Assembly: GCA_015272395.1 (NCBI GenBank) | Contig: JACYLQ010000048.1 | Coordinates: 144,540 to 208,539 of the forward strand | Direction: 5' to 3' | From: Calothrix sp. C42_A2020_038 | Lineage (GTDB): Bacteria > Cyanobacteriota > Cyanobacteriia > Cyanobacteriales > Nostocaceae | Length of the DNA stretch: 64,000 bases | Shown here: piece after piece, positions 52,752-62,252 of the stretch | Numbering within the stretch: the stretch's first letter is position 1 | How the letters are laid out: each line of letters begins with the position of its first letter | Translations under genes and position numbers: made by a program | The notes under the pieces: generated by a model | Seen by the model: the letters and a program-made list of their open reading frames with translations, nothing else | Database searches by the model: none | Told to the model about the DNA's origin: nothing

Positions 52752-53705
52752 ATGGAGAAAATTTCAAATTTATTACTAAAATTAGCACGGCGCCTGTATG
52801 TAAATTTAGATGAGCAACAACAATTTATTGATGCTTTAGTTTATCCTCAAAGCTTTAATCCTAGTATTCTTTGGTGTCGAGATAAACCAGATGATTGTAA
52901 GCTTGATGTCGCAAAACCTGTTTCTTGGCAACCAGTTTTTATAGACCGATTAGAATTAAATCAAAAACCTGGCCAAAATCCTTTACACGAACAAGGCTAT
53001 TTTTACTGTTTAGATTTCTCTTCAGTATTTGCTGCTTCGGTTTTGTTAACAATATCTCAACCAATTAACTTGATATTTGATATGTGCGCGGCGCCGGGAG
53101 GAAAAAGCATTTTTTCCTGGAGAATTCTGCAACCTCAGCTACTAATTGCTAATGAGGTTATTGGTAAGCGCTTGGGAATGTTAATTTCTAATTTTAAACG
53201 TTGTCAAATTAGCCCTGTAGCAGTACTCAGTCGTGATTCGAGCATTTTTGCGGAAGCTATACCAAAATCAAGCGATTTAGTAATCGTCGATGCTCCCTGT
53301 TCAGGTCAATCTTTACTAGCCAAAGGTGAAAAAGTACCAGGATGTTTTCACCCAACTAATATCAATAAAAATGCCAATCGCCAAAAACGTATTATCGCCA
53401 ACTCTGCCCAAATAGTGGCGCCGCAAGGTTATTTAGCATATATGACATGTACATACTCACTCGAAGAAAACGAACAAGTATGTCAGTGGTTATTAGAAAA
53501 ATTTCCTCAATTTCAACTAGTCGAAGTCAACCATTTAAAAGATTACCAATCACACTTAACTACCATGCCATGTTACAGAATATTTCCACAGTCGGGTCTG
53601 GGAGCAGGCGCCTTTGCTGCATTGTTTAAAAATACTGAAGTAGGAGAGAAGAAACAAGTAAACAAGGAAACATTGCAAGAACTAGGAATTAAGTATACTT
53701 CATAG
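52752..53705 (+). CDS. RsmB/NOP-family RNA cytosine-C5 methyltransferase
   Basis: SAM-dependent RNA m5C methyltransferase, 317 aa. The SAM-binding loop is DMCAAPGGKSIFSWRIL; the two catalytic Cys are Cys183 in DAPCSGQSLL and Cys233 in MTCTYSLEENE. The protein lacks the NusB-like N-terminal domain of the ~430-aa Sun/RsmB, so it is a short form; whether it modifies 16S rRNA position 967 or another target is not known. C-terminal part ends in AFAALFKNTE. Divergent from the DUF2157 gene with a 130-bp spacer. Convergent with the PhyH-like gene. Confidence 0.92.
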   Translation: MEKISNLLLKLARRLYVNLDEQQQFIDALVYPQSFNPSILWCRDKPDDCKLDVAKPVSWQPVFIDRLELNQKPGQNPLHEQGYFYCLDFSSVFAASVLLTISQPINLIFDMCAAPGGKSIFSWRILQPQLLIANEVIGKRLGMLISNFKRCQISPVAVLSRDSSIFAEAIPKSSDLVIVDAPCSGQSLLAKGEKVPGCFHPTNINKNANRQKRIIANSAQIVAPQGYLAYMTCTYSLEENEQVCQWLLEKFPQFQLVEVNHLKDYQSHLTTMPCYRIFPQSGLGAGAFAALFKNTEVGEKKQVNKETLQELGIKYTS

Positions 53706-53734
53706 CTTCTGATTTTAAAACTTCTTTAAAATTT

Positions 53735-54589
53735 TTAAGAAAACTGAATCTGTAGAAGTAAACGTTCTTCTTTAATTGGTGGAATTGCTCTGTGGTAACA
53801 GTAAGGGTCTTGAATAAAACCAATACCTTCGTCACCTTCAATAATCATTTCGTTTTCTTGCCCATAATATTTGATTAAAATATTCTTGGGCTGTGCCGAA
53901 TTAAACAGCATTTTGAGATTTTTATAATTATGAGAACCTTTAATCATTGCATGGGCGCCGGAGTATCTGTCTGTATTAGTTAGATAGAAGTTAGCATAAA
54001 CTGAATTGAATTCTCCAACATCATAGTGATATATGTTTCCTTGATTTAGCTTCATTCTATCTTCATCTGTTAGCTCTAAAACAAAACTCCATTTTAAAAG
54101 CGTGCGAATATTCTTAGGAGAGTAACCTAAGTATTTTTCAATAATCACTCTCAAAATTGGGTCATTGATAATTTGTTGAATAGCATTGCACTTTAACGGA
54201 TGAACAGCAATACCTTGTACTATTACTCGTCCATCTGGTAAATAACCATTTTTGACATCGTGATAATAAAAATGTGCTTTTGTATTTTCTTGTCCTAACA
54301 AAGTATTTTTGGAAAATTCCCTAATTTCATCGACAATTTCTTGAGGAAGTTTTAACCCTAAAAAAACAGCATTTTTGTTTAAATATTTTAAAGCTAAATC
54401 AATTGGGATATCCTGGAAAAAAGTAGTTGATTCATAATTAATATTTTTTGGAAAACCTAAAGTTAATTGCTTGATTTTACTATACTTTCTGTAAAAACGA
54501 CGAATTGTTTTGAATCTTCCTAAGATATAAGCAATTTCTTTTCGACTCGAAACCACGTTGAAAATTGCATTAACTATATTCAACACCAT
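53735..54589 (-). CDS. PhyH-like Fe(II)/2-oxoglutarate dioxygenase
   Basis: Putative non-heme iron oxygenase, about 284 aa from the ATG at 54589. A TTG at 54676 would add 29 atypical residues with three Cys, so it was rejected; still, the ATG has no strong Shine-Dalgarno sequence. The metal triad is visible: YHYDVGEFN (His188, Asp190) and DPYCYHRAIPP (His266). Arg276 in EERLLLQIQF fits the 2-oxoglutarate-binding site. Family members hydroxylate lipids, toxins and natural products. No biosynthetic cluster is nearby, so the substrate is unknown. The gene is AT-rich compared with its neighbours (only one GGCGCC, at 53954). Confidence 0.72.
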   Translation of the reverse strand: MVLNIVNAIFNVVSSRKEIAYILGRFKTIRRFYRKYSKIKQLTLGFPKNINYESTTFFQDIPIDLALKYLNKNAVFLGLKLPQEIVDEIREFSKNTLLGQENTKAHFYYHDVKNGYLPDGRVIVQGIAVHPLKCNAIQQIINDPILRVIIEKYLGYSPKNIRTLLKWSFVLELTDEDRMKLNQGNIYHYDVGEFNSVYANFYLTNTDRYSGAHAMIKGSHNYKNLKMLFNSAQPKNILIKYYGQENEMIIEGDEGIGFIQDPYCYHRAIPPIKEERLLLQIQFS

Positions 54590-54959
54590 AAAACACTGAC
54601 AATTTGGATTATAAGATAAATAAAAATAATTTGCTTTGTGTGTATACAGTGGTAGATTGCAAATATTAATACGCAAAATAATTATATGCTTTGTATATCA
54701 AAGCATAAAAATTAACTCTTATTGATAGTCAAAATTACTTGCATCTGATAACTAGAATTAGTATTGAAGCGTTATACGTCAGAGAATTACCCTGTCGATA
54801 GTTACAGCAACCTAGAAAATGAACTAACACTAATCATATTGCCAGAGCAAAAGAAAGCTATCAAGTTATTTTACTACAAAATACTGAGTATCCAATTTTA
54901 TAATTTTATCTAAGTATAAGTTTTGGGTAAAATCGTAGCTTGCGTAACAGATAAAAACT
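54590..54959. other. Intergenic region, nothing recognised
   Basis: AT-rich 370-bp region between the two minus-strand genes. It holds an upstream reading frame extension of the PhyH-like gene (to a TTG at 54676) but no repeat or RNA gene was found. Confidence 0.4.
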
Positions 54960-56225
54960 TTATTGAACAACCACAGGTAATTCCACCCTAACTACAGTAC
55001 CTGTTGTTGTATCAGAGTCAATCGATAACTCTCCACCATGAGCATTAACTATACGTTTAGTGATAGCAAGACCTAAACCAGTACCATTAGGTTTAGTTGA
55101 GAAAAATGGTTGAGTTAGGTTAGAAATAACTTCTGCTGGAATCGGTTCTCCCTGATTATGAATGTTAATATTGATTTTGTTTGTAGACAAAAGATGAACT
55201 TTCAATTCGACTACATCCCCTGCTGATATTGCTTCACACGCATTACTGATAATATTAATGAATACTTGTTTAAGTTTATCTCTGTCTGCCAAAACTTTAA
55301 CGTTAGATGATGCTGGCATCAATTTGATTTGCCGCTCTGATGCTTCCGGCATTTCACGAACTTGTATAAGTAACTCATGAAGAAATTCATTTATATCTAA
55401 TTCACAAAGTTTTAAAACTTGGGGTTTGGCATAAAGCAAAATTTCACTCAGCAGACGTTGCAAACGACTGCCTTCATCAAGTGCTAATAATAATCGTTCT
55501 TGAGCAGCTACCGAGAGAATAGTTTTTTGAAAATATCTCAAACCCATCAACATTGTTGTCAGAGGGTTGCGAATTTCATGTACGATAGTCGCCGCGAATT
55601 CACCGATAGCTGCTAAACGTTCCTGTTCAACAAGCTTAACTTGTGCTGCTCGTAATTCTGCTGTACGCTTTTGGACTTCAGCCTCCAGAACAAGGTTAAA
55701 TTTGCATTGCTGTTGGTAAAGATGGTAATGGTCTATCGCTGTAGCCGCGCGTTCTGCAAACAGTTCCACGATTTGTATTTCTGCTTTGTTAAACCTGCGT
55801 GGCTGCCGATGAAAAGAACAAATAGTACCAATTACTTCACCTTGAGCAGTTCGTAAAGGTATCCCTAAATACGAGCAATAACCTTCTGGAGCTTCTCCAT
55901 ACTCTGGGTGTTCGTTTGCATTTTCAACTGCCAGCGAGCAACCACTTGCAATCACAGTACCAGTCAGTTGTCCATGTAAAGAATAAACATGTTCGCCTTC
56001 GCCAATGTAAATACTACTTGCTAGTACTCTTTCAAAACCTTCCTGACAAAGAGTTACTACCGACCAATCCACTCCAATTAGCTCGCTGACTCCACAGGCA
56101 ATATTGTGTAAATATTTACTTAGCTCGCCAGTGCGATAGTTCAAATTAGACAAAAGTTTTATAGCCCGTAGCTCTCGCTGCCAGGGTTGTTGCAATAAAA
56201 TTTCATTTTCGCTGATTTTAGTCAT
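54960..56225 (-). CDS. GAF-domain sensor histidine kinase
   Basis: 421-aa cytoplasmic kinase. A GAF domain covers residues about 30-170 (GVDWSVVTLCQEG, YCSYLGIPLRTAQGEVIGTICSF). It contains no obvious chromophore Cys of the phytochrome/CBCR type, so the ligand is unknown. A coiled-coil follows (about 180-215). HisKA has IVHEIRNPLTTMLMGL with the phosphorylated His, and the HATPase has NIISNACEAI, HNQGEPIP and GTGLGLAITKRIV. No receiver is fused and no response regulator adjoins, so it is an orphan kinase whose partner lies elsewhere. Confidence 0.93.
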   Translation of the reverse strand: MTKISENEILLQQPWQRELRAIKLLSNLNYRTGELSKYLHNIACGVSELIGVDWSVVTLCQEGFERVLASSIYIGEGEHVYSLHGQLTGTVIASGCSLAVENANEHPEYGEAPEGYCSYLGIPLRTAQGEVIGTICSFHRQPRRFNKAEIQIVELFAERAATAIDHYHLYQQQCKFNLVLEAEVQKRTAELRAAQVKLVEQERLAAIGEFAATIVHEIRNPLTTMLMGLRYFQKTILSVAAQERLLLALDEGSRLQRLLSEILLYAKPQVLKLCELDINEFLHELLIQVREMPEASERQIKLMPASSNVKVLADRDKLKQVFINIISNACEAISAGDVVELKVHLLSTNKININIHNQGEPIPAEVISNLTQPFFSTKPNGTGLGLAITKRIVNAHGGELSIDSDTTTGTVVRVELPVVVQ

Positions 56226-56559
56226 AGGTAGCTATTACCTTAGTGTAGCGACTTACCCCAATAATTTTTTACAAGGATTTTACTAGATAACAACTATACT
56301 TATATACAAAAACACCTAAAGTCAAATACTTTATTGATTTTTTACATAACTAAATGATAGTTGATACTTGAAAAACAGCAAAGCTTAAAATTAGCTGAGA
56401 AAATTATAAGAATTTTCAAAGGTAAATTTCAGGTTTCTAAACTCAAATCTTTAGGCGCCGATAATATTGAAGCTAATTACATAAGCCACAATGAATTTAA
56501 TTCAAGCTACAACAAAAATTTTTCTCACTAATTGAAGTTACACTCAGGAGTATAAAGCT
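56226..56559. other. Divergent intergenic region (histidine kinase / DM13 gene)
   Basis: 334 bp, AT-rich. No gene or repeat-family member was recognised; one GGCGCC at 56454. CAGGAG 13 nt before the ATG at 56560 is a good ribosome binding site for the DM13 gene. Confidence 0.45.
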
Positions 56560-57060
56560 ATGAAATTGAGAAGTTTGTTAACGCTAAGTTTAGTTTCTTT
56601 GTTAATTATTAGTTGTGCGAAAGAAGTTAATGGGGCTGGAAATAATGTTGATACGAAGTCTCAAGAAAATCTTGTAGTTCAGTCAACAGAATCTCAACAA
56701 ATTGCTACAAAAACTGGTAACTTTGTTTCTGGTGAGCATACAACTCAAGGAACGGCAAGCATTACAACAAAAAATGGTAAATCGTTTCTAAACCTAGATC
56801 AGTCATTTAAGACTTCTAACATGGGACCAGATTTAGTTGTAATTTTACATCGCTCAGATAACGTGATTGGCTCAACTAAACCCCCTGCTTATCCTTTAAA
56901 AAAGGGAGATTACGTGATTTTGGGTCGTTTACAAAAATTTAACGGCGCCCAAAGTTATGCGATTCCAAGCAACATCAATTTAGCAGACTATAAATCTGCT
57001 GCTATTTGGTGCCGTAAATTCAATGCTACCTTTGGTGCCGCCAAATTAAGCAATAGCTAA
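56560..57060 (+). CDS. DM13-domain lipoprotein
   Basis: 166 aa with a lipoprotein signal (MKLRSLLTLSLVSLLIISC, lipobox IISC, Cys19) and a Ser/Gln/Asn-rich linker. The DM13 domain (about 55-165) has GNFVSGEHTTQGTASI, FLNLDQSFKTSNMGPDLVVIL and ADYKSAAIWCRKFNATFGAAKL. The conserved Cys near the end (IWCRKF) is typical of DM13 proteins, in which a redox or adhesive role has been proposed. It is exposed on a membrane surface. No operon partner; the following DNA is decayed. Confidence 0.9.
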   Translation: MKLRSLLTLSLVSLLIISCAKEVNGAGNNVDTKSQENLVVQSTESQQIATKTGNFVSGEHTTQGTASITTKNGKSFLNLDQSFKTSNMGPDLVVILHRSDNVIGSTKPPAYPLKKGDYVILGRLQKFNGAQSYAIPSNINLADYKSAAIWCRKFNATFGAAKLSNS

Positions 57061-57166
57061 TACTAATTTCAAATTTTGGATTTGAGATTACCATAAGTGG
57101 AAACATGAGCAAATTATGTATGGTGGATTATCAAATCCTGAACAAGAACTAGCAGGAACAGGGCTT

Positions 57167-57281
57167 ATGAAACTTGAAGGCAAAGTTGCCTTGATTACTG
57201 GCAGTAGTCAGGGAATTGGGCAGGGAATCGTCCTGCGTCTCGCATCTGAAGGGGCAAATGTGATTATCAATATAATTATCA
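57167..57281 (+). pseudogene. N-terminal fragment of an SDR oxidoreductase
   Basis: From ATG 57167: MKLEGKVALITGSSQGIGQG then IVLRLASEGANVIIN. This is the beginning of a short-chain dehydrogenase/reductase (glucose 1-dehydrogenase-like), with the TGxxxGIG cofactor motif. After about 35 residues the similarity stops and the frame runs to a stop at 57308-57310, so the rest of the roughly 250-aa enzyme is missing. The break is at about 57271-57282, where the sequence turns into a glucosidase segment. An ATG at 57116 in the same frame is part of the flank. Confidence 0.75.
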
Positions 57282-58019
57282 AAAAACGGTATTTTTGGCA
57301 TTTCCGATGACCATCAACAATTATGTTTTGCTGTTGCCCTTTGGAATGGGGAAGATCCAATCCTTAAAGAAAGGCTTTTTGGTTTAACTGGTAATGAGGG
57401 AAATCACGGCGAAGATGTTAAAGAATATTACTTTTATCTTGACAATACTCCCACACACTCCTAAGAGAAATTGCGGCGCATTTTACAAAAAATGTTGGAT
57501 GAACGTGAGTTTCTGAGTGATTATGGTATTCGGGCACTTTCAAAAATTCATGCTGAGTATCCTTACATTTTTGATATCAACGGCTCTCAATTTCGGATAG
57601 ATTATTAACCTGCTGAATCTAGTAGCGGTTTGTTTGGTGGTAACTCCAATTGGCGTGGTCCTGTTTGGTTTCCAGTCAATTTTCTATTAATTGAATCGCT
57701 GCAAAAGTTTCATTATTATTTGGGAGATGATTTCAAAGTCGAATGTCCCACTGGTTCGGGTAAAATGATGACACTTTGGGATGTTGCTACGGAAATATCG
57801 CAACGACTAATCCGAATTTTTATCAAAGATTCTAAGAGACCTGTTTACGGTGGAACAGAAAAGTTTCAAAATGACCCTAACTGGCAAGATTTGATTTTAT
57901 TTTATGAATATTTCCACGGTGACAATGGAGCGGGTATTGGCGCCAGTCATCAAACCGGATGGACAGGTTTAGTCGCTAAACTGATTCACCAATTTGGTAA
58001 ATATAGAATTTCTACATGA
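57282..58019 (+). pseudogene. Glucosidase (MGH1/GH63-like) pseudogene with internal deletion and stops
   Basis: One reading frame of 246 codons, interrupted by TAA at 57462 and TAA at 57606. The first part, [39 protein letters not shown] and [17 protein letters not shown], is an N-proximal segment of the large (about 890 aa) MGH1-type glucosidases; the second, [39 protein letters not shown] and [20 protein letters not shown], is their C-terminal catalytic part. Most of the middle is gone, so the product cannot be functional. The last 130 codons (57630-58019) have an in-frame ATG and may look like an intact gene. The 5' side is fused to the SDR fragment. Confidence 0.85.
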
Positions 58020-58274
58020 TTTTTGAAATACTACGTATGGTGGGCAACGTTCACCATGTCAAACTTGACTTTCTAAAAGTTTAAAAAGCTCTAGCCTAGC
58101 CCCTCTCCTTTAAGAAGGGGGAAGTAAATATATAGGAATTCTATATGAGCAAAATATAATTAAAATATCAGGATTTTATCAGAATACCATCAGAGTAAAT
58201 TTAACTTGGCACCTAATACTAACAATTAAACCAAGTACTGAGCAAGTACAACTTTAATCAAAGGTTGAAAAAGT
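58020..58274. other. Intergenic region with GGTGGGCAACGTTCACC and CCTCTCC-type palindromes
   Basis: 58033-58050 has GGTGGGCAACGTTCACC, similar in design to GTGAGCATTGCCCACC near 35685. 58090-58126 has GCCCCTCTCCTTTAAGAAGG then GGGAAG. Both are short palindromic repeats. Confidence 0.55.
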
Positions 58275-58631
58275 ATGAAACGCCTAATAGCAGTCAGTAT
58301 ATCTGTGTTTATTTTGTTTGCTGCTAATAATCCTGCGAATGCACAAACAAGACATGGAAAAGAAGTGTCTGTAAGTCCAACTGTACAACAAAATACTTCT
58401 TCTCGTCGGTTAACACCTTTCCATCTTGTTTCTTTAAGCTACCAAGGATACTTAAAAAATCAAGGTATCCCTAGCTATGGAAGTTTTGTTTCGGAGTACC
58501 ATCAAAGCTATTTTGACGCGCGAGAACTTGTAAAAGCTGGTATTAGAGCAAATCTTCTACCTGCTGATGCATTAACAAACCAAGCATACATTAACGCAGT
58601 CAGTTGCGAACTGTTGGCTTTCTCATCTTAG
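58275..58631 (+). CDS. Small exported hypothetical protein
   Basis: 118 aa with a clear Sec signal peptide (KRLIAVSISVFILFAANN, cleavage after NANA, near residue 23). The mature 95 residues contain a polar segment (VSPTVQQNTSSRRL), then TPFHLVSLSYQGYLKNQGIP, YGSFVSEYHQSYFDARELVK and ALTNQAYINAVSCELLAF. Repeated aromatic residues and the helix pattern suggest a small helical domain. I do not recognise a family. It lies in a region of decayed genes but itself has intact signals and coding features. Likely periplasmic. Confidence 0.65.
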   Translation: MKRLIAVSISVFILFAANNPANAQTRHGKEVSVSPTVQQNTSSRRLTPFHLVSLSYQGYLKNQGIPSYGSFVSEYHQSYFDARELVKAGIRANLLPADALTNQAYINAVSCELLAFSS

Positions 58632-58659
58632 AGGATGTTTGAAAAGTATAATTATTAAC

Positions 58660-58760
58660 GCTCGAACCTAACCCCTAACCCCTTCGCTACGAGGGAAGGG
58701 GAACGAAAAAAGTTTGGTTTCAAAGCCTCTCCTCGTGTCGGGGAGAGGTTTACCATTAGG
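58660..58760. repeat. CCTAACCCC / CCTCTCC dispersed palindrome family
   Basis: Two neighbouring units: CCTAACCCCTAACCCCTTC with GAGGGAAGGGGAA (58669-58703), and CCTCTCC with GGGGAGAGG (58727-58749), preceded by TTTCAAAG. The family recurs at 17905-17975, 58085-58126 and, inside valS, at 61176-61217. Confidence 0.75.
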
Positions 58761-58898
58761 GTATAATACATATTTTTAGACTTTTAAAACATCCTCTTAA
58801 GCTTGATTTAACTTTATAAGAGGAATGCCGAAAACCCTTGAGGAACAGGCGCATAGCGCCATCCAAGCGTACTTTAGGCAAGGGATGAAGGCTATTTA

Positions 58899-58912
58899 AG
58901 GCGTTTACGCCT
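58899..58912. repeat. Hairpin at the IS200-like end
   Basis: AAGGCG and CGCCT around TTTA form a short hairpin 8 bp beyond the tnpA remnant's stop. IS200/IS605 elements carry sub-terminal hairpins of this kind, so this is probably the old element end. Confidence 0.4.
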
Positions 58913-58919
58913 CAGTGAT

Positions 58920-59069
58920 TTAATCTCTTTGTTGTGCAATGTATTGAATCACATTTGAAGTTGAAATATTTCCAGCAGTCGATACAAAATAACTCGGTGT
59001 CCAGAGTGTAGGTAATTTTAATAATTCGGGGAATTCTTTTCTAAGGTGATGAGATGCCCTACCCTTAAT
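58920..59069 (-). pseudogene. tnpA: IS200/IS605-family transposase TnpA, C-terminal remnant
   Basis: Reading leftwards from 59069, 49 codons to the TAA at 58922-58920 encode IKGRASHHLRKEFPELLKL, PTLWTPSYFVSTAGN and VIQYIAQQRD. It is the C-terminal end of the HUH/Y1 transposase of IS200, whose catalytic Tyr lies in the helix with YIxxQ. The HUH part (about 85 residues) is missing, and upstream DNA (59070-59160) shows no convincing continuation in frame. Inactive remnant. Family call is by recognised sequence pattern. Confidence 0.82.
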
Positions 59070-59324
59070 CCTGTGCGTTCGATAGATTTTGAGTGGATTG
59101 AATGACCGTTACTGGCACTACCAATAGAGGCACCTAGTGGTTTGTGTCATACGTTTTGAAGACGAAAATTTCTTTGATTGCTTGATTATAAGTAAGATTA
59201 TGATTTTTTTGTCTCAATACTGCTCAGTGTTTAGTTTGCTGTGCGACACTCCCCCAACCCTGTGGCAGAATTTATAAAAGTACAAAATAAAAGTACGAAA
59301 CTTCCACACTTAATTTTTCCCAAA

Positions 59325-62072
59325 ATGACCGCAACAACACCAAGCAATAACCTCCCTAGTGTTTATGACCCCAAAGCTGCTGAATCTAAGTGGCAGCAGT
59401 TTTGGGAAGAAAACCATATATATAAAGCAGACCCAAGTAACAAAGGCGAACCGTACTGTATCGTTATCCCTCCTCCAAACGTTACGGGTAGTTTACACAT
59501 GGGACATGCTTTTGATAACTCACTTATCGATACGCTGGTTCGTTATCACCGGATGAAAGGTAAAAACGCCTTATATCTTCCAGGTACTGACCATGCGAGT
59601 ATTGCAGTACAAACTATCCTTGAAAAGCAACTCAAGGAAGAAGGCAAAACTCGTTATGATTTAGGACGCGAAAAATTTCTTGAAAGGGCTTGGCAGTGGA
59701 AGGCTGAGTCTGGAGGTACTATTGTCAATCAGTTGCGACGGTTGGGTGTGTCTGTGGACTGGACGCGCGAACGGTTCACTTTAGATGAAGGTTTATCGAA
59801 AGCAGTGTTAGAAGCTTTCGTTAAGCTTTATGATGAAGGACTTATTTATAGAGGCGAGTATTTAGTAAACTGGTGTCCTGAATCTCAATCTGCGGTTTCG
59901 GATTTAGAGGTTGACCAAAAAGAGGTAAATGGTAATCTTTGGCATTTCCGCTACCCTCTCTGTGATCATTCGGGTTACGTTGAAGTTGCAACAACCCGTC
60001 CAGAGACGATGTTGGGTGATACAGCTGTTGCGGTTAACCCAAACGATGAGCGCTACAAGAACCTCATTGGCAAAACTTTGATTCTGCCAATAATGAACCG
60101 GGAAATTCCCATAATTGGTGATGAATTAGTTGACCCGACTTTTGGTACAGGTTGCGTCAAAGTTACACCCGCGCACGACCCGAACGACTTTCAAATGGGT
60201 AAGCGACACAATTTGCCGTTTATCAATATTATGAACAAGAACGGCGCCCTTAACGAAAATGCCGGAGAATTCCAAGGACAAGACCGTTTTGTCGCGCGTA
60301 AAAATGTCGTAGCAAAACTCGAAGAGCTAGGCGTTTTAGTTAAAGTTGAAGAGTACAAACATACAGTTCCCTATAGCGAGAGGGGTAAGGTTCCGATTGA
60401 GCCGTTGCTTTCGACACAATGGTTTGTTAAGATTCGTCCTTTAGCAGATAAAGCGCTGGAATTTCTCGATCAGCAAAATTCTCCTCACTTTGTTCCACAG
60501 CGTTGGAGTAAAGTTTATCGTGACTGGTTAGTTAAGCTTGAAGACTGGTGTATTTCGCGTCAGTTATGGTGGGGTCATCAAATTCCTGCTTGGTATGCAG
60601 TTAGCGAAACAGGTGGAGAAATTAGCGATACGACTCCCTTTGTTGTTGCTAGAAATGCAGAGGAAGCTTTAAAGAAAGCGAAAGTACAATTTGGTGAAGA
60701 GGTAAAACTCGAACGCGACCCAGATGTGTTAGATACTTGGTTTTCTTCAGGTTTGTGGCCCTTTTCTACAATGGGCTGGCCTCAACAAACTCCTGATTTG
60801 GCTAAGTATTATCCTACTAGCGTTTTAGTAACAGGCTTTGATATCATCTTTTTCTGGGTAGCGAGAATGACGATGATGGCTGGGCATTTTACTGGAAAAA
60901 TGCCGTTTCAAGATGTTTATATCCACGGGTTAGTTCTCGACGAAAAGGGCAAGAAAATGTCCAAGTCAGCGGGTAATGGGATTGACCCGTTGTTACTGAT
61001 CGATAAATATGGTACTGATGCACTGCGATATACCTTAATTAAAGAAGTTGCAGGCGCCGGACAAGATATTCGCTTGGACTACGACCGTAAGAAAAATGAA
61101 TCGCAGTCGTTTGAAGCTTCGCGTAATTTTGCGAACAAGTTATGGAATGCTTCGCGGTTTGTAATGATGAATTTACCTCACCCCCTAACCCCCTCTTTTT
61201 ATGAAGGAGAGGGGGGACTGGAGTTGAGTGATAAATGGATACTTTCACGGTATAACAAAGTTGTTAAAGATACTAATAATTATATTAGTAATTATGGATT
61301 GGGTGAGGCTGCAAAAGGACTTTATGAATTTATTTGGGGTGATTTTTGTGACTGGTATATAGAACTAGTCAAATCTCGACTGCAAAAAGATGCAGATGCA
61401 GTTTCGCAGAAAGTTGCACAGCAAACGCTTGTGTATGTCCTAGAAGGTATTTTGAAGTTGCTGCATCCTTATATGCCTCATATTACTGAGGAAATTTGGC
61501 ATACGCTTACTCAACAAGGCGCCGACTCGAAGCAGAGTTTATCGTTGCAGCATTATCCAGAAGCTGATGAGACTCAAATCAATTTAGGTTTGGAAGAGGA
61601 GTTTGATTTATTAATTGGGACTATTCGCACTATCCGGAACCTGCGCGCGGAAGCTGATGTCAAACCAGGGATGAAGGTGGCAATTAGTTTGCAAACTGAT
61701 AGTAGTAGAGAACGAGAAATTCTCAGTTCTGGGGAAGCTTATATCAAAGATTTGGCAAAGGTTGAGAGTTTAAGTATTGTTGCTGGTGAAGCCAATAGTG
61801 AGGATAAGAAAGCAATTGCAGGTGTTATTGGTACAGTACAAGTTATCTTACCTTTAACTGGAGTTGTTGACATTGCTGCTTTCTGTACCAAACTACAGAA
61901 AAAACTGGAAAAAATCGAAAACGATATTAAGTCTCTTTCTGCTAGACTTAATAATCCCGGCTTTGTCAATAATGCTTCTCCTGATATAGTTCAAAGTGTA
62001 CGCGATAACCTAGCTGAAGCAGAAGCACAAGCCCAAATCTTACGCGACCGCATTCACAAGTTAAAAGTTTAA
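59325..62072 (+). CDS. valS: Valine--tRNA ligase with an in-frame repeat insertion
   Basis: Class I synthetase that charges tRNA-Val, 915 aa from the ATG at 59325 ([20 protein letters not shown]). A GTG at 59241 extends the frame by 28 non-conserved residues. The HIGH motif is HMGH (58-61) in [13 protein letters not shown] and the KMSKS motif starts at Lys544. The editing domain has [15 protein letters not shown] and [15 protein letters not shown]. The C-terminal coiled coil has [19 protein letters not shown]. Residues 618-631 ([14 protein letters not shown]) are encoded by a copy of the CCCCCTAACCCCC/GGGGGG genomic repeat at 61176-61217, in frame without stop, at the start of the anticodon-binding domain. 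The activity is probably retained. Confidence 0.96.
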   Translation: MTATTPSNNLPSVYDPKAAESKWQQFWEENHIYKADPSNKGEPYCIVIPPPNVTGSLHMGHAFDNSLIDTLVRYHRMKGKNALYLPGTDHASIAVQTILEKQLKEEGKTRYDLGREKFLERAWQWKAESGGTIVNQLRRLGVSVDWTRERFTLDEGLSKAVLEAFVKLYDEGLIYRGEYLVNWCPESQSAVSDLEVDQKEVNGNLWHFRYPLCDHSGYVEVATTRPETMLGDTAVAVNPNDERYKNLIGKTLILPIMNREIPIIGDELVDPTFGTGCVKVTPAHDPNDFQMGKRHNLPFINIMNKNGALNENAGEFQGQDRFVARKNVVAKLEELGVLVKVEEYKHTVPYSERGKVPIEPLLSTQWFVKIRPLADKALEFLDQQNSPHFVPQRWSKVYRDWLVKLEDWCISRQLWWGHQIPAWYAVSETGGEISDTTPFVVARNAEEALKKAKVQFGEEVKLERDPDVLDTWFSSGLWPFSTMGWPQQTPDLAKYYPTSVLVTGFDIIFFWVARMTMMAGHFTGKMPFQDVYIHGLVLDEKGKKMSKSAGNGIDPLLLIDKYGTDALRYTLIKEVAGAGQDIRLDYDRKKNESQSFEASRNFANKLWNASRFVMMNLPHPLTPSFYEGEGGLELSDKWILSRYNKVVKDTNNYISNYGLGEAAKGLYEFIWGDFCDWYIELVKSRLQKDADAVSQKVAQQTLVYVLEGILKLLHPYMPHITEEIWHTLTQQGADSKQSLSLQHYPEADETQINLGLEEEFDLLIGTIRTIRNLRAEADVKPGMKVAISLQTDSSREREILSSGEAYIKDLAKVESLSIVAGEANSEDKKAIAGVIGTVQVILPLTGVVDIAAFCTKLQKKLEKIENDIKSLSARLNNPGFVNNASPDIVQSVRDNLAEAEAQAQILRDRIHKLKV

Positions 62073-62074
62073 AG

Positions 62075-62250
62075 TTAAAAGTTGTGAGTTATGAGTTATT
62101 AGTTATGAACTTCTAACTCTTAACCCCCACCCCTAATTTCTCACTCCGTACAGACACGTAATCCGCTCGTATTTCCCGAAGGGATTTAATCGCGTCTCTC
62201 CCAACTCCCAACTCCCAACTCCTAATTCCCAACTCCCAACTCCTAACTTT
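62075..62250. repeat. STRR heptamers with an embedded GACGCG-type palindrome
   Basis: Two heptamer arrays: GTTATGA/GTTATTA-type (62086-62110) and CCCAACT/CCTAACT-type (62195-62250). Between them, 62150-62196 holds CAGACACGTAAT...ATTTAATCGCGTCTCTC, related to the AGAGACGTG palindromes at 40470 and 50412. Non-coding, immediately before the next gene. Confidence 0.75.
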
Positions 62251-62252
62251 TC

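Noticed and set aside
57630..58019. Intact small glycosidase gene
   Set aside because: It is only the C-terminal tail of a much larger enzyme; the same frame continues upstream with similarity across two stops, so it is a pseudogene part.
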